64,000 bases of DNA from Thioflexithrix psekupsensis (GTDB taxonomy: Bacteria > Pseudomonadota > Gammaproteobacteria > Beggiatoales > Beggiatoaceae), in the NCBI RefSeq assembly GCF_002149925.1, contig NZ_MSLT01000012.1, forward strand, positions 496,001 through 560,000, read 5' to 3'. Of this stretch, positions 38,488 to 48,318 are shown piece by piece (positions within the stretch are counted from its first letter, which is position 1; each line of letters starts with the position of its first letter). A model generated the notes under the pieces. It saw only the letters and a list, made by a program, of their open reading frames with translations, searched no databases and had not been told where the DNA came from. A program made the position numbers and the translations under genes.

Positions 38488-41400
38488 TTATCCCTCTTTC
38501 GTTTCCAATTCAGTAATGCCATTCCAATTGGGATCGTCGCCGTAGCGGCCCCAAAATTGACACCGCTTTAAATAAATTTGTGAGGCTTTATCTTTAGGAT
38601 TAAGACGTAAGCATTCGTTAAATTTTTCTTCGGCTTCAGTGAAATTACGCCGCTGATAATCGGTAAATCCCGTGGTAAAAAGTTCTAAAATACTGCGTTT
38701 TGCTTCTCTTATTTCAGGAGAGCAACCATTGAGAATTTCAAACACAATCACAGGCTCCGATTTGCCTTTTACGCGCACTTTATCAATGATGCGAATGTCA
38801 TAATTATCTAATTCATTTAATTCATTAAAAGTATGTTCCGTAATTAATAAAGACGCACCATACATTTTGGTTAATGCTTCGACACGAGAAGCCAAATTAA
38901 CCGCATCACTAATCACTGTACCATCCATACGAGTTCGCCCGCCAATAGTGCCTAACATGAGCGATCCCGTGTGAATGCCAATGCCAATTTCAATCGGTAA
39001 ATAACCTTTTGGTTGTCGCTCGGCATTGTATAAATGTAAATTATTTAACATGCCTATTGCCGCTTTTACGGCATCATCAGCCGTATGTGGAAATAAAGCC
39101 ATAATGGCATCGCCAATATATTTATCAATAAACCCCTGATGCTGCACAATCGCAGGCTCCATTTTACTTAAATAAGCATTAATAAAACGAAAATTATCTT
39201 CTGGAGTCATTGATTCTGATAATGCGGTAAAATCTCGAATATCTGAAAACATAATGGTCATGTCTTTTTGGACTTGATCTCCCAATTCCACATCGACAAT
39301 ACTTTCTTTCCCCAGAAAACTTAAAAATTCTCTCGGCACAAAACGACTATACGCATGATTTTGACGCTCTAATTCGCGCTTACTGCGTTGCAAATCTTGT
39401 TGGGTGCGTTTTAACTCGGTAATGTCGCTAATAATGCCCGTGAACATTCTCCGATGTTCTAATTCCAATTCATTCACCGCTAAATAAATGGGGAAAATAG
39501 AACCATCTCGACGTTTACCGACAATTTCCCGTCCCATTCCAATAATGCCACGCTGTCCTGTTTCCAAATAATTCTCAATGTACAAATCATGTTGCTCGCT
39601 ATAAGGCGTGGGCATGAGAATGCTAATATTTTTATTTAATAACTCCTCAATATGATCGTAACCAAACATTTTTACTAACGAAGGATTGCCTAAATGAATA
39701 ATCCCCTTCGTATCAATCATAATAATGCCATCCACCGCAGTATCAATAATGGTACGAAAACGCTTTTCATTTTCTCGTAACGCAATTTCCGCTTGAATGC
39801 GCGGCGTAATGTCAGTGGCTAAAACAATCACGCCCGTTAATTCGCCTTTTTCATCAATAAAAGGCACTTTATCCGCTTGCATCCATACCAATTTTTGATG
39901 TTTATCATATAAACGTTTGGTAATGCCTAATTTCGGTTGGCGCGTGGTGATCACTTCGCAATCTTCTTGATAAGCAATATCCGCTGCCGCTTGATTTAAT
40001 AATTCATATAAAGAATAAGGCGCAGATTGATCTGCATTAACGCCAATTAATTCCGCCGCAGATCGATTCATCCATAGAATATTATTATTTGTGTCTTTAT
40101 GCCAAATAAAAGCGGGCGCAGCATCAAAAATTAATTCTTGTTCACGTTGTTTATGGCGAATAGTGGCTTCTGCTTTTTTGCGTTCATTCACTTCTTTGGC
40201 TAAATCATCGTTTAAATCTTTCATTTCATCCAAAGTCATTTCTAAACTAAAATTAGCCGTGCGCAATTCGGCGGTGCGCGCTTCAACCAATTGTTCTAAT
40301 TCGGCGCGAGATTGCTGCAATTGGGCTAACATGGTGTTAAACATGCTGGCTAATAATCCCACTTCATCGCGGGTAGTGACGTGAGCGCGGGCGTGTAAAT
40401 CGCCGTTTTGCACGTGTTCAATGGTTTGGGTCAACGATTCCAACGGACGCGACAACGCCCGTGCCAATAAAAAAGTTCCACCTAAGCCCAAGAAAATACT
40501 CAAAATAGTACCAATCGCAAACGCATTTAACATGCTTTGACGCAAGGGCGCAAAAAACTCCGCCTCATCAGCTTTCACCACCAATCCCCAGCCTGTCCCT
40601 GTTGGCACGGGACGGTACACGGCTAATACCGCTTGTTGATACTGATCTTGACCTAATAAAACGGCAGGTTGTTCTTGGGCGATTCGTGCTTGCAATTGTT
40701 CGGATAATTTACCCAATAACGGAACATTTTCAGCCACTTGAGGCGCATTTACTTTATGTGTGGCAGAAAGCAGTTCAAAATCTTTGGTTAATAAAAAGGC
40801 TTCTCCACTTTGACCAAAAACTTGATCCGCACGCAAAATATGGGTCAAGGCTTGATGCTTGATATTAATCACTAAAATCGCTAAACGTTCTTCACTTTCT
40901 AAAGAGTATACATAATGTGCAATAAATAAATCTAAAGGAACATTACGCGATATTTTCTTAGAATGTTTCACACCAATTTTATGCCCTTGTTCCACGTTAG
41001 TTTTTATTTCTTCAAATAAATGATGAGGCAGTATTTTACCAATTTCTAACCATTCGGTAGAAACAATCACAATACCTGTTTTAATATCCACCAATTGAAT
41101 AGAATCATACGCCGCATAAGCCGATTTAAAAAATAATAAATCATCACTTAATGTTTTATACATTAAACTTTGTTGTAAAGAAGAAGGAATTGCTGAGACC
41201 GTTGGATCGGCGACATGTTGTTCTAATAATTTTTCCAAATTAGAAGAGTAAATAGCAAACAATGTATGGCGTAACATGCGGCTATTTGACAGAATTTCGA
41301 CATTATTCATGCGCTCTTCTAACCAATTTTCTAAATTGGCTTCTTTCAAATCAGTAATTAAATTAAGATGACTAAAGATTTCCGCTTGTCGTTGGCTATA

Positions 41401-41553
41401 TTCCCCCTCAATAGATAATAAAGGCAAGCCATAAATGCGCACCCCATTAATAATGAGTAACGTCACCGCAAACATAATTCCAAAAAATAGAATCATGCGC
41501 GCTTGTAAACCCAACACAATACGTGGTACGCTTTCGTTGTTTTTTAAAATCAT
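38488..41553 (-). CDS. Membrane sensor class III adenylate cyclase (Cache-HAMP-PAS-PAS-cyclase)
   Basis: The 1021-residue protein contains, in order, a membrane helix (about 20-42), an extracytoplasmic Cache-like sensor (about 45-325), a second helix, HAMP and a coiled coil (about 350-470), two PAS domains (about 490-740), and a class III cyclase domain (about 770-960). The C-terminal tail has TPR character. Metal aspartates are in FSDIRDF, and FIDKYIGD and ISDAVNLASR hold the Lys and Asp typical of adenine specificity, so cAMP is the likely product. The start at 41553 places the helix near the N-terminus. Confidence 0.9.
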   Translation of the reverse strand: MILKNNESVPRIVLGLQARMILFFGIMFAVTLLIINGVRIYGLPLLSIEGEYSQRQAEIFSHLNLITDLKEANLENWLEERMNNVEILSNSRMLRHTLFAIYSSNLEKLLEQHVADPTVSAIPSSLQQSLMYKTLSDDLLFFKSAYAAYDSIQLVDIKTGIVIVSTEWLEIGKILPHHLFEEIKTNVEQGHKIGVKHSKKISRNVPLDLFIAHYVYSLESEERLAILVINIKHQALTHILRADQVFGQSGEAFLLTKDFELLSATHKVNAPQVAENVPLLGKLSEQLQARIAQEQPAVLLGQDQYQQAVLAVYRPVPTGTGWGLVVKADEAEFFAPLRQSMLNAFAIGTILSIFLGLGGTFLLARALSRPLESLTQTIEHVQNGDLHARAHVTTRDEVGLLASMFNTMLAQLQQSRAELEQLVEARTAELRTANFSLEMTLDEMKDLNDDLAKEVNERKKAEATIRHKQREQELIFDAAPAFIWHKDTNNNILWMNRSAAELIGVNADQSAPYSLYELLNQAAADIAYQEDCEVITTRQPKLGITKRLYDKHQKLVWMQADKVPFIDEKGELTGVIVLATDITPRIQAEIALRENEKRFRTIIDTAVDGIIMIDTKGIIHLGNPSLVKMFGYDHIEELLNKNISILMPTPYSEQHDLYIENYLETGQRGIIGMGREIVGKRRDGSIFPIYLAVNELELEHRRMFTGIISDITELKRTQQDLQRSKRELERQNHAYSRFVPREFLSFLGKESIVDVELGDQVQKDMTIMFSDIRDFTALSESMTPEDNFRFINAYLSKMEPAIVQHQGFIDKYIGDAIMALFPHTADDAVKAAIGMLNNLHLYNAERQPKGYLPIEIGIGIHTGSLMLGTIGGRTRMDGTVISDAVNLASRVEALTKMYGASLLITEHTFNELNELDNYDIRIIDKVRVKGKSEPVIVFEILNGCSPEIREAKRSILELFTTGFTDYQRRNFTEAEEKFNECLRLNPKDKASQIYLKRCQFWGRYGDDPNWNGITELETKEG

Positions 41554-41824
41554 TGACACGTGATATAACCCAGTGCAAAAACGGTGAAAATAAGACAAGA
41601 TAAAGTTCAGCCCTCGCGCATGAAACAACAAAATTTATGCCATACGTTGCTTCAAATTCCAAAACAAGTACGCAAGCCAATTATAATAACAAATCATAGG
41701 CTTTAGCGATCAATTAAGTGTTTGATATTCCACAACTGCAACAAAAAGTGACGACATATCAAGGAATAGACTCGTCGGTGTCATTCTTGATCGTTTGAGG
41801 GATTAAATGGAGAATGGCTGTAAA

Positions 41825-42622
41825 TTAATTCTGTAAATGTTGCAATTCGGTAAATTTTGATTCTGGCAACAAAAATGATCGCATTATTGGATCAATAATT
41901 TCAAAATGGGATAAAAAAGGCAAATGCGCGGCGGGTTTAACCACCACGGTTTTTAATGTAGGCCACCATTTGGCGATGTCGTGACGCACGGCGACTGGCA
42001 CCAGCGCGTCGTAGTGTCCTAAAAAAAGTAATGCAGGACAAGAAATTGCAGCCAGTTCTTTGCGTAAGTCACTGTTGATTAACAAGGTTAAACCTTGTTG
42101 TAAAGTCGCCAGCGACGGATAACCGGCCTGTGCCACTAAAGGCTGTAATTGGCGTAATTTTTGGCGTGGCGCGTCCAAACCACGCACTTGCAACAACAAA
42201 AAACGCTGTAAAGTCCCTTCAATATCCTGCGCCAATTGGTGAGCGAATTGATTTAATACCTGAGGAGTCATCGCGTGCGGCCAATCATCGGCCGTCATAA
42301 AACACGGAGAACTGGCAAATAAAACCAATGCCTGCACCCGTTCTGGCCGCCACCGTGCCATCGCACTGGCCAATAATCCCCCCAAAGACCACCCCACCCA
42401 TATCGCTCGCGCTGGCAATTGCGCCGCCAACACGGGAAGCAATCGCTCCCAATCGTAATCACATAACGGACTTTGCCCATGTCCGGGCAAATCCACTTGA
42501 TAAACCGTAAAATACCGCGCCCATTGCGCCGCACAATCTTCCCAAATCGCATGATTAAATCCCCAACCATGCAACAAAATAAGAGGAAAACCTTGCCCTT
42601 GTTGTTTGATATACAGTGTCAT
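41825..42622 (-). CDS. bioH: Pimeloyl-ACP methyl ester carboxylesterase
   Basis: The 265-residue alpha/beta hydrolase begins HGWGFNHAIWE, with the nucleophile elbow GWSLGG (Ser about residue 80), the acid in GHYDALVP (about 207) and the histidine in AAHLPFLSH (about 235). This is the BioH pattern; the enzyme releases pimeloyl-ACP for biotin synthesis. No other bio genes adjoin, but birA and biotin-dependent accD lie within 5 kb on the opposite strand. Confidence 0.87.
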   Translation of the reverse strand: MTLYIKQQGQGFPLILLHGWGFNHAIWEDCAAQWARYFTVYQVDLPGHGQSPLCDYDWERLLPVLAAQLPARAIWVGWSLGGLLASAMARWRPERVQALVLFASSPCFMTADDWPHAMTPQVLNQFAHQLAQDIEGTLQRFLLLQVRGLDAPRQKLRQLQPLVAQAGYPSLATLQQGLTLLINSDLRKELAAISCPALLFLGHYDALVPVAVRHDIAKWWPTLKTVVVKPAAHLPFLSHFEIIDPIMRSFLLPESKFTELQHLQN

Positions 42623-42836
42623 GCTTAAACCTGATTAAGTGAAAAAAAAGGATTGGGAAATAAATACACGTATTTTTATCATTGTTTATTCTTTAATAAC
42701 AATAGGCTTTGCCATTTTAGCAAAATCCATTTATAGTTAAGTCAGTTTTATGCGGTTATCGCAAAGTAAAATATTACTTTAATATGGCTGCTGTGTTTAA
42801 AAAATAGTAATAGAAACCACCTAAGGAGAAAATGTG

Positions 42837-43157
42837 ATGTTAATGCTTATTCCCGATAAATCGGCTCTCATTTGGCGACAACTGATCATGGGAGAAAGAG
42901 AATATCGCTTTAAATTAGTGCCGGCCAGCATGATGTTATCGCGTTTAATTCGTTCCGTACAATCGGATAATTCAGAGGCGAATATACAGCGTTGTATTGA
43001 TGAATTGCATCACTTTTTTAACCACTATCATGTGGTATTAAGTAAAGATATTCAAATTTTGTTTGGTTCTCAAACCGAACATTCCCCCGTTGCAACAACG
43101 ACGAGTGCATCTTTATTACAACAACGCAATTTTTCTTCTCATGCGCCTTTGCGTTAA
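42837..43157 (+). CDS. Small unknown protein, 106 residues
   Basis: I do not recognise this protein. It has a good AAGGAG ribosome site at 42823-42828 before the ATG at 42837, is soluble and mostly helical (SALIWRQLIMGEREYRFKLVPASMM), and has a polar, probably disordered tail. Codon use fits the neighbourhood. It precedes the next plus-strand gene by 68 bases, so the two may be cotranscribed. Confidence 0.65.
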   Translation: MLMLIPDKSALIWRQLIMGEREYRFKLVPASMMLSRLIRSVQSDNSEANIQRCIDELHHFFNHYHVVLSKDIQILFGSQTEHSPVATTTSASLLQQRNFSSHAPLR

Positions 43158-43225
43158 AAAAAGAGGTTAAAAGATGCTGATGTTGCTGCATCATATTCAC
43201 TTATTTTTAGGATGGAGAAGCCCGA

Positions 43226-44209
43226 ATGTTATTGTCAGTTGCAGAAACCGCTAACCGTATTAATCAGGGAGAAATATTAATGGTAGCGGGTGAAGAAAAT
43301 TTATTGCGGCAATTACCCAAAGGACAATGGATTGGTGGAACAATTCCTTATTTCATGACTGAAAAAGGAGGATTATCCACGCAAACAGAATTGTTTGTGA
43401 CTATTTTGCCTTCTGCGTTATTTCCAACGATAACTATTCGGGCTTATGCGCCCGAATCTTTAGCCCAAATGACGCAAGATGCGCCTGAAAATGGTCTGTC
43501 TTTTATTATTATTCCTGCGACCAGTCAAGCACATATTCGTTATGCGCAAGACGCGCCTAATTATCCCGATATGTTTATGAAGCCAATTATCGGTTGGATT
43601 TCTGGTGTACATTTAGAACAATTAGGGCGAACGACTCCAAAGGTGATCAATGGTTCAACGGGCGATGTGTTGGAAAATCACGCTGTGGTCATGCACTTGG
43701 GCTTAACGGCAGATAAAATGGCTTTGATTAATATTATTAATCTATTTGAGCTGGGCGAAGGGGATGATATTTGTTTTGAAACTGGTGGATTTAGCGTCAC
43801 GGATTGCCTTATTAATGGCGAAAAACAGAATTTTGCCCAGTATTTATTGTCACGTGGAATTGACACGAAATATCCATTAGTGGCAGATTATTGTGGGGCT
43901 TTGGTGAATGTCAGTTTTCAAAGTGTGGATGCTCAACAGCAATGTGTGCATTTATACGCGCCTGTTTTTAATAAAGTCACTTATCGCATTGCCAAGCCTT
44001 TAGGGGATTATGTATCGGCTTTTAAAGCGGCATTGCCGCATGGTTTAACTGCGCCTATTTTTGCGTGTAATTGCATTTTGAATTATCTTTATTCCGAATT
44101 AGAAGGGCAGCATACCGATCCCATTACAGGCCCCATGACTTTTGGCGAAATTGCTTATCAATTGTTGAATCAAACTTTGGTTTATGTTGAAATTCAAAAT
44201 ATAAACTAA
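43226..44209 (+). CDS. Conserved unknown protein (DUF6976-like)
   Basis: The 327-residue soluble protein includes LRQLPKGQWIGGTIPYFM (about residues 28-45) and a GGFSVTDCLINGEKQNFAQYLL segment near 190. I associate the first segment with DUF6976 proteins from memory, with moderate confidence. It shows no signal peptide or membrane helix and no known catalytic motif. A GGATGGAGAAG ribosome region precedes the ATG, and an intrinsic terminator follows immediately at 44218. Confidence 0.7.
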   Translation: MLLSVAETANRINQGEILMVAGEENLLRQLPKGQWIGGTIPYFMTEKGGLSTQTELFVTILPSALFPTITIRAYAPESLAQMTQDAPENGLSFIIIPATSQAHIRYAQDAPNYPDMFMKPIIGWISGVHLEQLGRTTPKVINGSTGDVLENHAVVMHLGLTADKMALINIINLFELGEGDDICFETGGFSVTDCLINGEKQNFAQYLLSRGIDTKYPLVADYCGALVNVSFQSVDAQQQCVHLYAPVFNKVTYRIAKPLGDYVSAFKAALPHGLTAPIFACNCILNYLYSELEGQHTDPITGPMTFGEIAYQLLNQTLVYVEIQNIN

Positions 44210-44217
44210 TTGAGTGC

Positions 44218-44253
44218 AATAAAGAGGATGATTATCCTCTTTATTGTTTTTTT
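44218..44253 (+). terminator. Terminator directly before the acyltransferase gene
   Basis: AATAAAGAGGAT at 44218-44229 and ATCCTCTTTATT at 44234-44245 form a perfect 12-bp stem with a 4-base loop followed by GTTTTTTT. It argues that codons before 44279 are not coding. Confidence 0.88.
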
Positions 44254-44278
44254 GAAAAAAATAAAAGGTCAAGTGCGT

Positions 44279-45292
44279 ATGTTTTTAAATTATATTAACA
44301 ATTTACGTGGTTTTGTGATTTTATTGATCGTAGCAACGCATTGTTTATGGGCGGGGTTATTGGTGTGGCCGCCGATGGATAATATGTTTTCTATCAATGG
44401 ATTTTTACACACTTTTATTTTGCGTTCATCGGGTTATTTTGTATTTATTGCGGGTTTTTTATTTCAGTATTTATCGGCTAAATTTATTTTTAGTAAATAT
44501 CTTAATACCAAATTTAATAATGTGATTTTACCCTATTTACTTATTTCCATTCCTGCGATTGCTTACGATGCTTTTGTGAGAAGTGATGGGGTTTTTCACG
44601 ATTATGATCCTATTGTGCGGGTGCTGCTTTATTATATACATGGAATGCACATGAGTTATATGTGGTTTATTCCGATGATTGTTATTTTTTATTTTGTTGC
44701 GCCGTTGTTAATTAAATTAAATCAATATCCGAAATTATATTGGTCATTACCTATTTTTGTGATAATTTCCTTGGTGGTGCATCGAGAAGTTGTTCCTTAC
44801 CATAATCCTTTACAATCGTTTGTGCATTATTTCTCTATTTATGTTTTTGGGATGTGGGTGAGTCAATATCGAGACATGGTGTTAGCGTGGTTAGAAAAAT
44901 ATGGGTTACTGGTATTAGGATTATTTTTATTGTCTATATTTATGCAGTTTTATTTACGCTTTATTCTTAATCTTGATTTTTATATGGAAATGGCTGCTTA
45001 TTTTAAAGTTATTTTTGGTTCATTACTGATGGTTTATTTATTTCGACGTTATGATCATTACTTAGGCACTTCTTTGGATAAAATTGCCGCGATGAGTTTT
45101 GGGATTTATTTTGTACACGGTTATGTGTTATCGGTGTTACGCATTATTATTAATAAATTTTCTTTGGTCATTCACGGCAATATTCTCACTTATTTGCTGC
45201 TGTTTCTTTTTACATTAATAAGCACTTTAATTATTTTATGGATAGTAAAAGCCTTGCTTGGAAAACATAGCCGTAAATTGGTTGGATACTAA
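44279..45292 (+). CDS. Acyltransferase 3 family membrane protein
   Basis: The 337-residue polytopic protein has about ten helices. It starts FLNYINNLRGFVILLIVATHC, which contains the R-G-(hydrophobic)-H signature of acyltransferase 3/OafB-like enzymes that O-acylate surface polysaccharides. The ATG at 44279 is chosen because upstream in-frame codons lie in a strong intrinsic terminator. An AAAAGG ribosome site is about 10 bases upstream. The acceptor is unknown. Confidence 0.85.
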   Translation: MFLNYINNLRGFVILLIVATHCLWAGLLVWPPMDNMFSINGFLHTFILRSSGYFVFIAGFLFQYLSAKFIFSKYLNTKFNNVILPYLLISIPAIAYDAFVRSDGVFHDYDPIVRVLLYYIHGMHMSYMWFIPMIVIFYFVAPLLIKLNQYPKLYWSLPIFVIISLVVHREVVPYHNPLQSFVHYFSIYVFGMWVSQYRDMVLAWLEKYGLLVLGLFLLSIFMQFYLRFILNLDFYMEMAAYFKVIFGSLLMVYLFRRYDHYLGTSLDKIAAMSFGIYFVHGYVLSVLRIIINKFSLVIHGNILTYLLLFLFTLISTLIILWIVKALLGKHSRKLVGY

Positions 45293-45360
45293 GAAAGTAT
45301 TTTTTACCTTATAACGATAATATTCACTGTTTATTTTTCCTTACTACTGACCATTTTACC

Positions 45361-46284
45361 GTGCTTTATTTACAGAACATTTTACAACAATTAGCCGATG
45401 GAAACATTCACCATTTCTCTGACGAATCCCTGTCATTTTCTTTAAACCAATGCCATGATTTAGGTTTGTCCATCGTCTCGCCTGCCATAGGGCAATATCA
45501 ATGGTTAAAGCCATTTCCTCCTTTAGATGCGGCGCGTTTATATTCTCTTTGTTCGGATGGATTGCAAGAGTTTTTTGCATCGATTCAGGTGATGACGGTT
45601 TTAGATTCCAGTAATCGTTATTTATTAGAACAGGTCAATGAGCCGCAAATTTGTCTTGCAGAGTATCAAACCGATGGCCGCGGCCAACATGGGCGCACTT
45701 GGTTGGCACCGTGGGGAGGAAGTATTTGTTTATCAATACGTTATCATTGGGATACCATGACCAGTGCCGCGGGGTTAACGCTAGCCGTTGCCGTTGCCAT
45801 TGCTAATTTATTACGAGAATGGGGCGCGCCTGTTTCTATTAAATGGCCTAATGATCTTTATGTTAATCATGCTAAATTAGCGGGTTTATTGCTCGATATT
45901 CGTCATTTAAAACAAAAACAAATATTAGTATTAGGATTGGGATTAAATTATGATTTAACCCAAGCTCCCATCACATTAACTCAATATGCACCTGCCGATT
46001 TAAAAAGTGTTTTATCTCATTTACCCTCGCGCACCATTTTAGCCGCGCAATTAATAGAAACTTGTTTTCGAGTTTTATCCAGTTTTCCTTATACGGGATT
46101 ATCGCCTTATTTAGCCGATTGGGCGAAATGTGATGCCTTATTTGAAAAAAATATCGCTGTCCAAATCGGTCAACAAACCCATTACGGCATCGCGCAAGGT
46201 ATCACAGAACAAGGCGCATTACGAGTACGCACGGGCGCGACCATTCGCCATTATTCCTGCGGCAGCGTGCGGCAAGTGGTGTAG
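45361..46284 (+). CDS. birA: Biotin-acetyl-CoA-carboxylase ligase
   Basis: BirA attaches biotin to the carboxyl carrier protein AccB. The 307-residue protein has an N-terminal region of HTH length (about 1-75), then the catalytic core: VLDSSNRYLLE, the biotinyl-AMP loop GRGQHGRTW (about 108-116), SIKWPNDLYV (about 158) and a C-terminal SH3-like domain. The frame begins with a GTG at 45361 and no good ribosome site, so the N-terminus is uncertain. It precedes accD. Confidence 0.9.
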   Translation: MLYLQNILQQLADGNIHHFSDESLSFSLNQCHDLGLSIVSPAIGQYQWLKPFPPLDAARLYSLCSDGLQEFFASIQVMTVLDSSNRYLLEQVNEPQICLAEYQTDGRGQHGRTWLAPWGGSICLSIRYHWDTMTSAAGLTLAVAVAIANLLREWGAPVSIKWPNDLYVNHAKLAGLLLDIRHLKQKQILVLGLGLNYDLTQAPITLTQYAPADLKSVLSHLPSRTILAAQLIETCFRVLSSFPYTGLSPYLADWAKCDALFEKNIAVQIGQQTHYGIAQGITEQGALRVRTGATIRHYSCGSVRQVV

Positions 46285-46516
46285 AGCGGATAAATTTCAG
46301 TTTCAGGAACGGTATCCAGTAATGTGCTTTTTCCATTCGAGGTGGTTTTGTGTGGTTCGATAACAGAGAATCGCCTCAGCGAATCTTGTTATTCTGCTTT
46401 ATAATCCATAACCTTTCCATTCTCCTCAGAGTGAGTTAATCCCCCTCTTGAGAGACCCTTAGAAAATCTTTTATATTTTCTAACACCTAATTTCTAAAAT
46501 ATAATGCGATAACATC

Positions 46517-47443
46517 ATGAGTTGGTTTGAAAAACTATTACCCTCCCGCATTCGTACCGATGGCACTAAAAGTAAACATACCGTGCCAGAAGGCCTATGG
46601 TCAAAATGTCCTGTGTGTGAAACAGTTCTGTATCGGGCTGAATTAGAACGAAATTTACATGTCTGCCCAAAATGCAATCATCACATGCGGATTCGTGCGC
46701 GACAACGCTTAGAACACTTTTTAGACCCATCGCCCCGCACTGAAATTGCTGGCCATCTTGCGCCTGTGGATCGGTTAAAATTCCGCGATAGTAAAAAATA
46801 CAAAGACCGCATTAATCAAGCACAAAAAACCACCAATGAAAAAGATGCCTTAATCGTCATGCGCGGCTATTTACATGGCTTGGCGGTGGTGGCTTGTGCG
46901 TTTGAATTTGAATTTATGGCGGGTTCTATGGGCAGTGTGGTGGGTGAACGGTTTGTGCGCGGCGTGGATACGGCTATCGCTCATCATACGCCGTTCGTTT
47001 GCTTCTCAGCCAGCGGCGGCGCACGAATGCAAGAAGCTCTGTTTTCTCTCATGCAAATGGCAAAAACCAGCGCAGCATTAAACCGCTTAACTCAACACGG
47101 TTTACCTTTTATTTCGGTTCTTACCGATCCGACAACGGGCGGCGTTTCAGCCAGTTTGGCCATGTTAGGCGATATTAATGTCGCAGAACCTAATGCGTTA
47201 ATTGGCTTTGCAGGGCCGCGAGTGATTGAACAAACCGTGCGCGAAACCTTACCTGAAGGCTTTCAACGCAGCGAGTTTTTATTAAAACATGGGGTGATTG
47301 ATTTAATTTTGGATCGACGAGAAATGCGGGATAGATTAGCCATTTTATTGGCGATGCTGACCCAACAACCTTCTCCGATGGTCGCCTTATTGTCGGATCA
47401 ATCCAATCAAGCGGATGCGGTGAAAAAATCGCCAGAGACTTGA
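46517..47443 (+). CDS. accD: Acetyl-CoA carboxylase carboxyltransferase subunit beta
   Basis: AccD with AccA transfers carboxyl from carboxybiotin to acetyl-CoA, the first step of fatty-acid synthesis. The 308-residue protein has the N-terminal four-cysteine zinc ribbon (CPVCE...CPKCN, about residues 30-55) and the crotonase-fold core with [25 protein letters not shown] and [11 protein letters not shown]. No Shine-Dalgarno is visible. A TATAAT at 46500-46505 lies just 11 bases before the ATG, so a leaderless transcript is possible. Confidence 0.95.
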   Translation: MSWFEKLLPSRIRTDGTKSKHTVPEGLWSKCPVCETVLYRAELERNLHVCPKCNHHMRIRARQRLEHFLDPSPRTEIAGHLAPVDRLKFRDSKKYKDRINQAQKTTNEKDALIVMRGYLHGLAVVACAFEFEFMAGSMGSVVGERFVRGVDTAIAHHTPFVCFSASGGARMQEALFSLMQMAKTSAALNRLTQHGLPFISVLTDPTTGGVSASLAMLGDINVAEPNALIGFAGPRVIEQTVRETLPEGFQRSEFLLKHGVIDLILDRREMRDRLAILLAMLTQQPSPMVALLSDQSNQADAVKKSPET

Positions 47444-47477
47444 TTAATTTCATTTATTTTATAGACAAGGAAAGTTC

Positions 47478-48194
47478 ATGCGTCCCAGTGGTCGAGCAGT
47501 TGATGAATTACGAAAAGTGCGTTTAACCCGACATTACACCCGTCATGCAGAGGGATCAGTATTGGTCGAATTCGGAGAAACGCGGGTATTATGTACAGCC
47601 AGTGTAGAAGGACGTGTGCCACGTTTTCTTAAAGATCGCCACCAAGGTTGGGTCACGGCTGAATACGGCATGTTGCCGCGCTCCACACACCAACGCATGC
47701 AGCGCGAAGCCAGTAACGGACGACAAGGTGGTCGAACATTAGAAATTCAGCGACTCATTGGGCGATCTTTGCGTTCGGTGGTGGATTTAGAGGCACTGGG
47801 TGAACGAACCATCACTATTGACTGCGATGTGTTGCAAGCGGATGGGGGAACAAGAACTGCCGCAATTACAGGCGGTTATGTGGCGTTGGTGGATGCGGTG
47901 CGTTTTTTACTCGACAAAAAACAGATCAAAACCAATCCCATTCACGGGGCAATTGCCGCCGTTTCGGTGGGCATTTACCGCGGTACACCCGTGTTGGATT
48001 TGGAATATGCTGAAGACAGTGAAGCGGAAACCGATATGACCGTGGTCATGAACGATGTAGGGCATTTTGTCGAATTACAAGGCACGGCTGAAGGCCACGC
48101 TTTTTCACCTGTAGAATTAAGTCAATTATTAGATTTGGCTAAAAAAGGCGTTAATGAATTATTAATGCAACAATCACAGGTTTTAAAAGCGTAA
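47478..48194 (+). CDS. rph: Ribonuclease PH
   Basis: RNase PH trims tRNA 3' ends by phosphorolysis. The 238-residue protein starts [13 protein letters not shown] and shows [31 protein letters not shown] (phosphate-binding arginines) and [19 protein letters not shown], all diagnostic. Length and C-terminus are normal. An AAGGAAAG ribosome site precedes the ATG, and accD lies 34 bases upstream. Confidence 0.96.
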   Translation: MRPSGRAVDELRKVRLTRHYTRHAEGSVLVEFGETRVLCTASVEGRVPRFLKDRHQGWVTAEYGMLPRSTHQRMQREASNGRQGGRTLEIQRLIGRSLRSVVDLEALGERTITIDCDVLQADGGTRTAAITGGYVALVDAVRFLLDKKQIKTNPIHGAIAAVSVGIYRGTPVLDLEYAEDSEAETDMTVVMNDVGHFVELQGTAEGHAFSPVELSQLLDLAKKGVNELLMQQSQVLKA

Positions 48195-48257
48195 GTTTTG
48201 AATTCTGAATTTTTAAAAGAATTCTTACCTGTCGTTTATTTTCAGTCGATTGTCTCT

Positions 48258-48297
48258 CGTTCTCTCGCTCCTGCGTTGGGGCGGAGGAGCGAGAACG
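48258..48297. repeat. GC-rich palindrome between convergent rph and comF
   Basis: CGTTCTCTCGCTCCT at 48258-48272 pairs with AGGAGCGAGAACG at 48285-48297 apart from a two-base bulge. It is GC-richer than its surroundings. Flanking pieces (GTCGTTTATTTTCAGTCGATT near 48234, CTGTAAATTCTAAAAAATTT near 48300) resemble the MITE, so this looks like a palindrome sitting within a decayed MITE copy. It may also terminate both genes. Confidence 0.5.
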
Positions 48298-48318
48298 TGC
48301 TGTAAATTCTAAAAAATT

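Noticed and set aside
41820-41880. MITE-like AATTCTGTAAAT...TTTTGATTCTGGCA at the bioH 3' end
   Set aside because: The similarity is short, inside a normal BioH C-terminus, and lacks the outer TACC end.
46500-46505. TATAAT as the accD promoter
   Set aside because: It lies only 11 bases before the ATG with no -35 box, so it would need a leaderless message; it is left as an uncertain remark.
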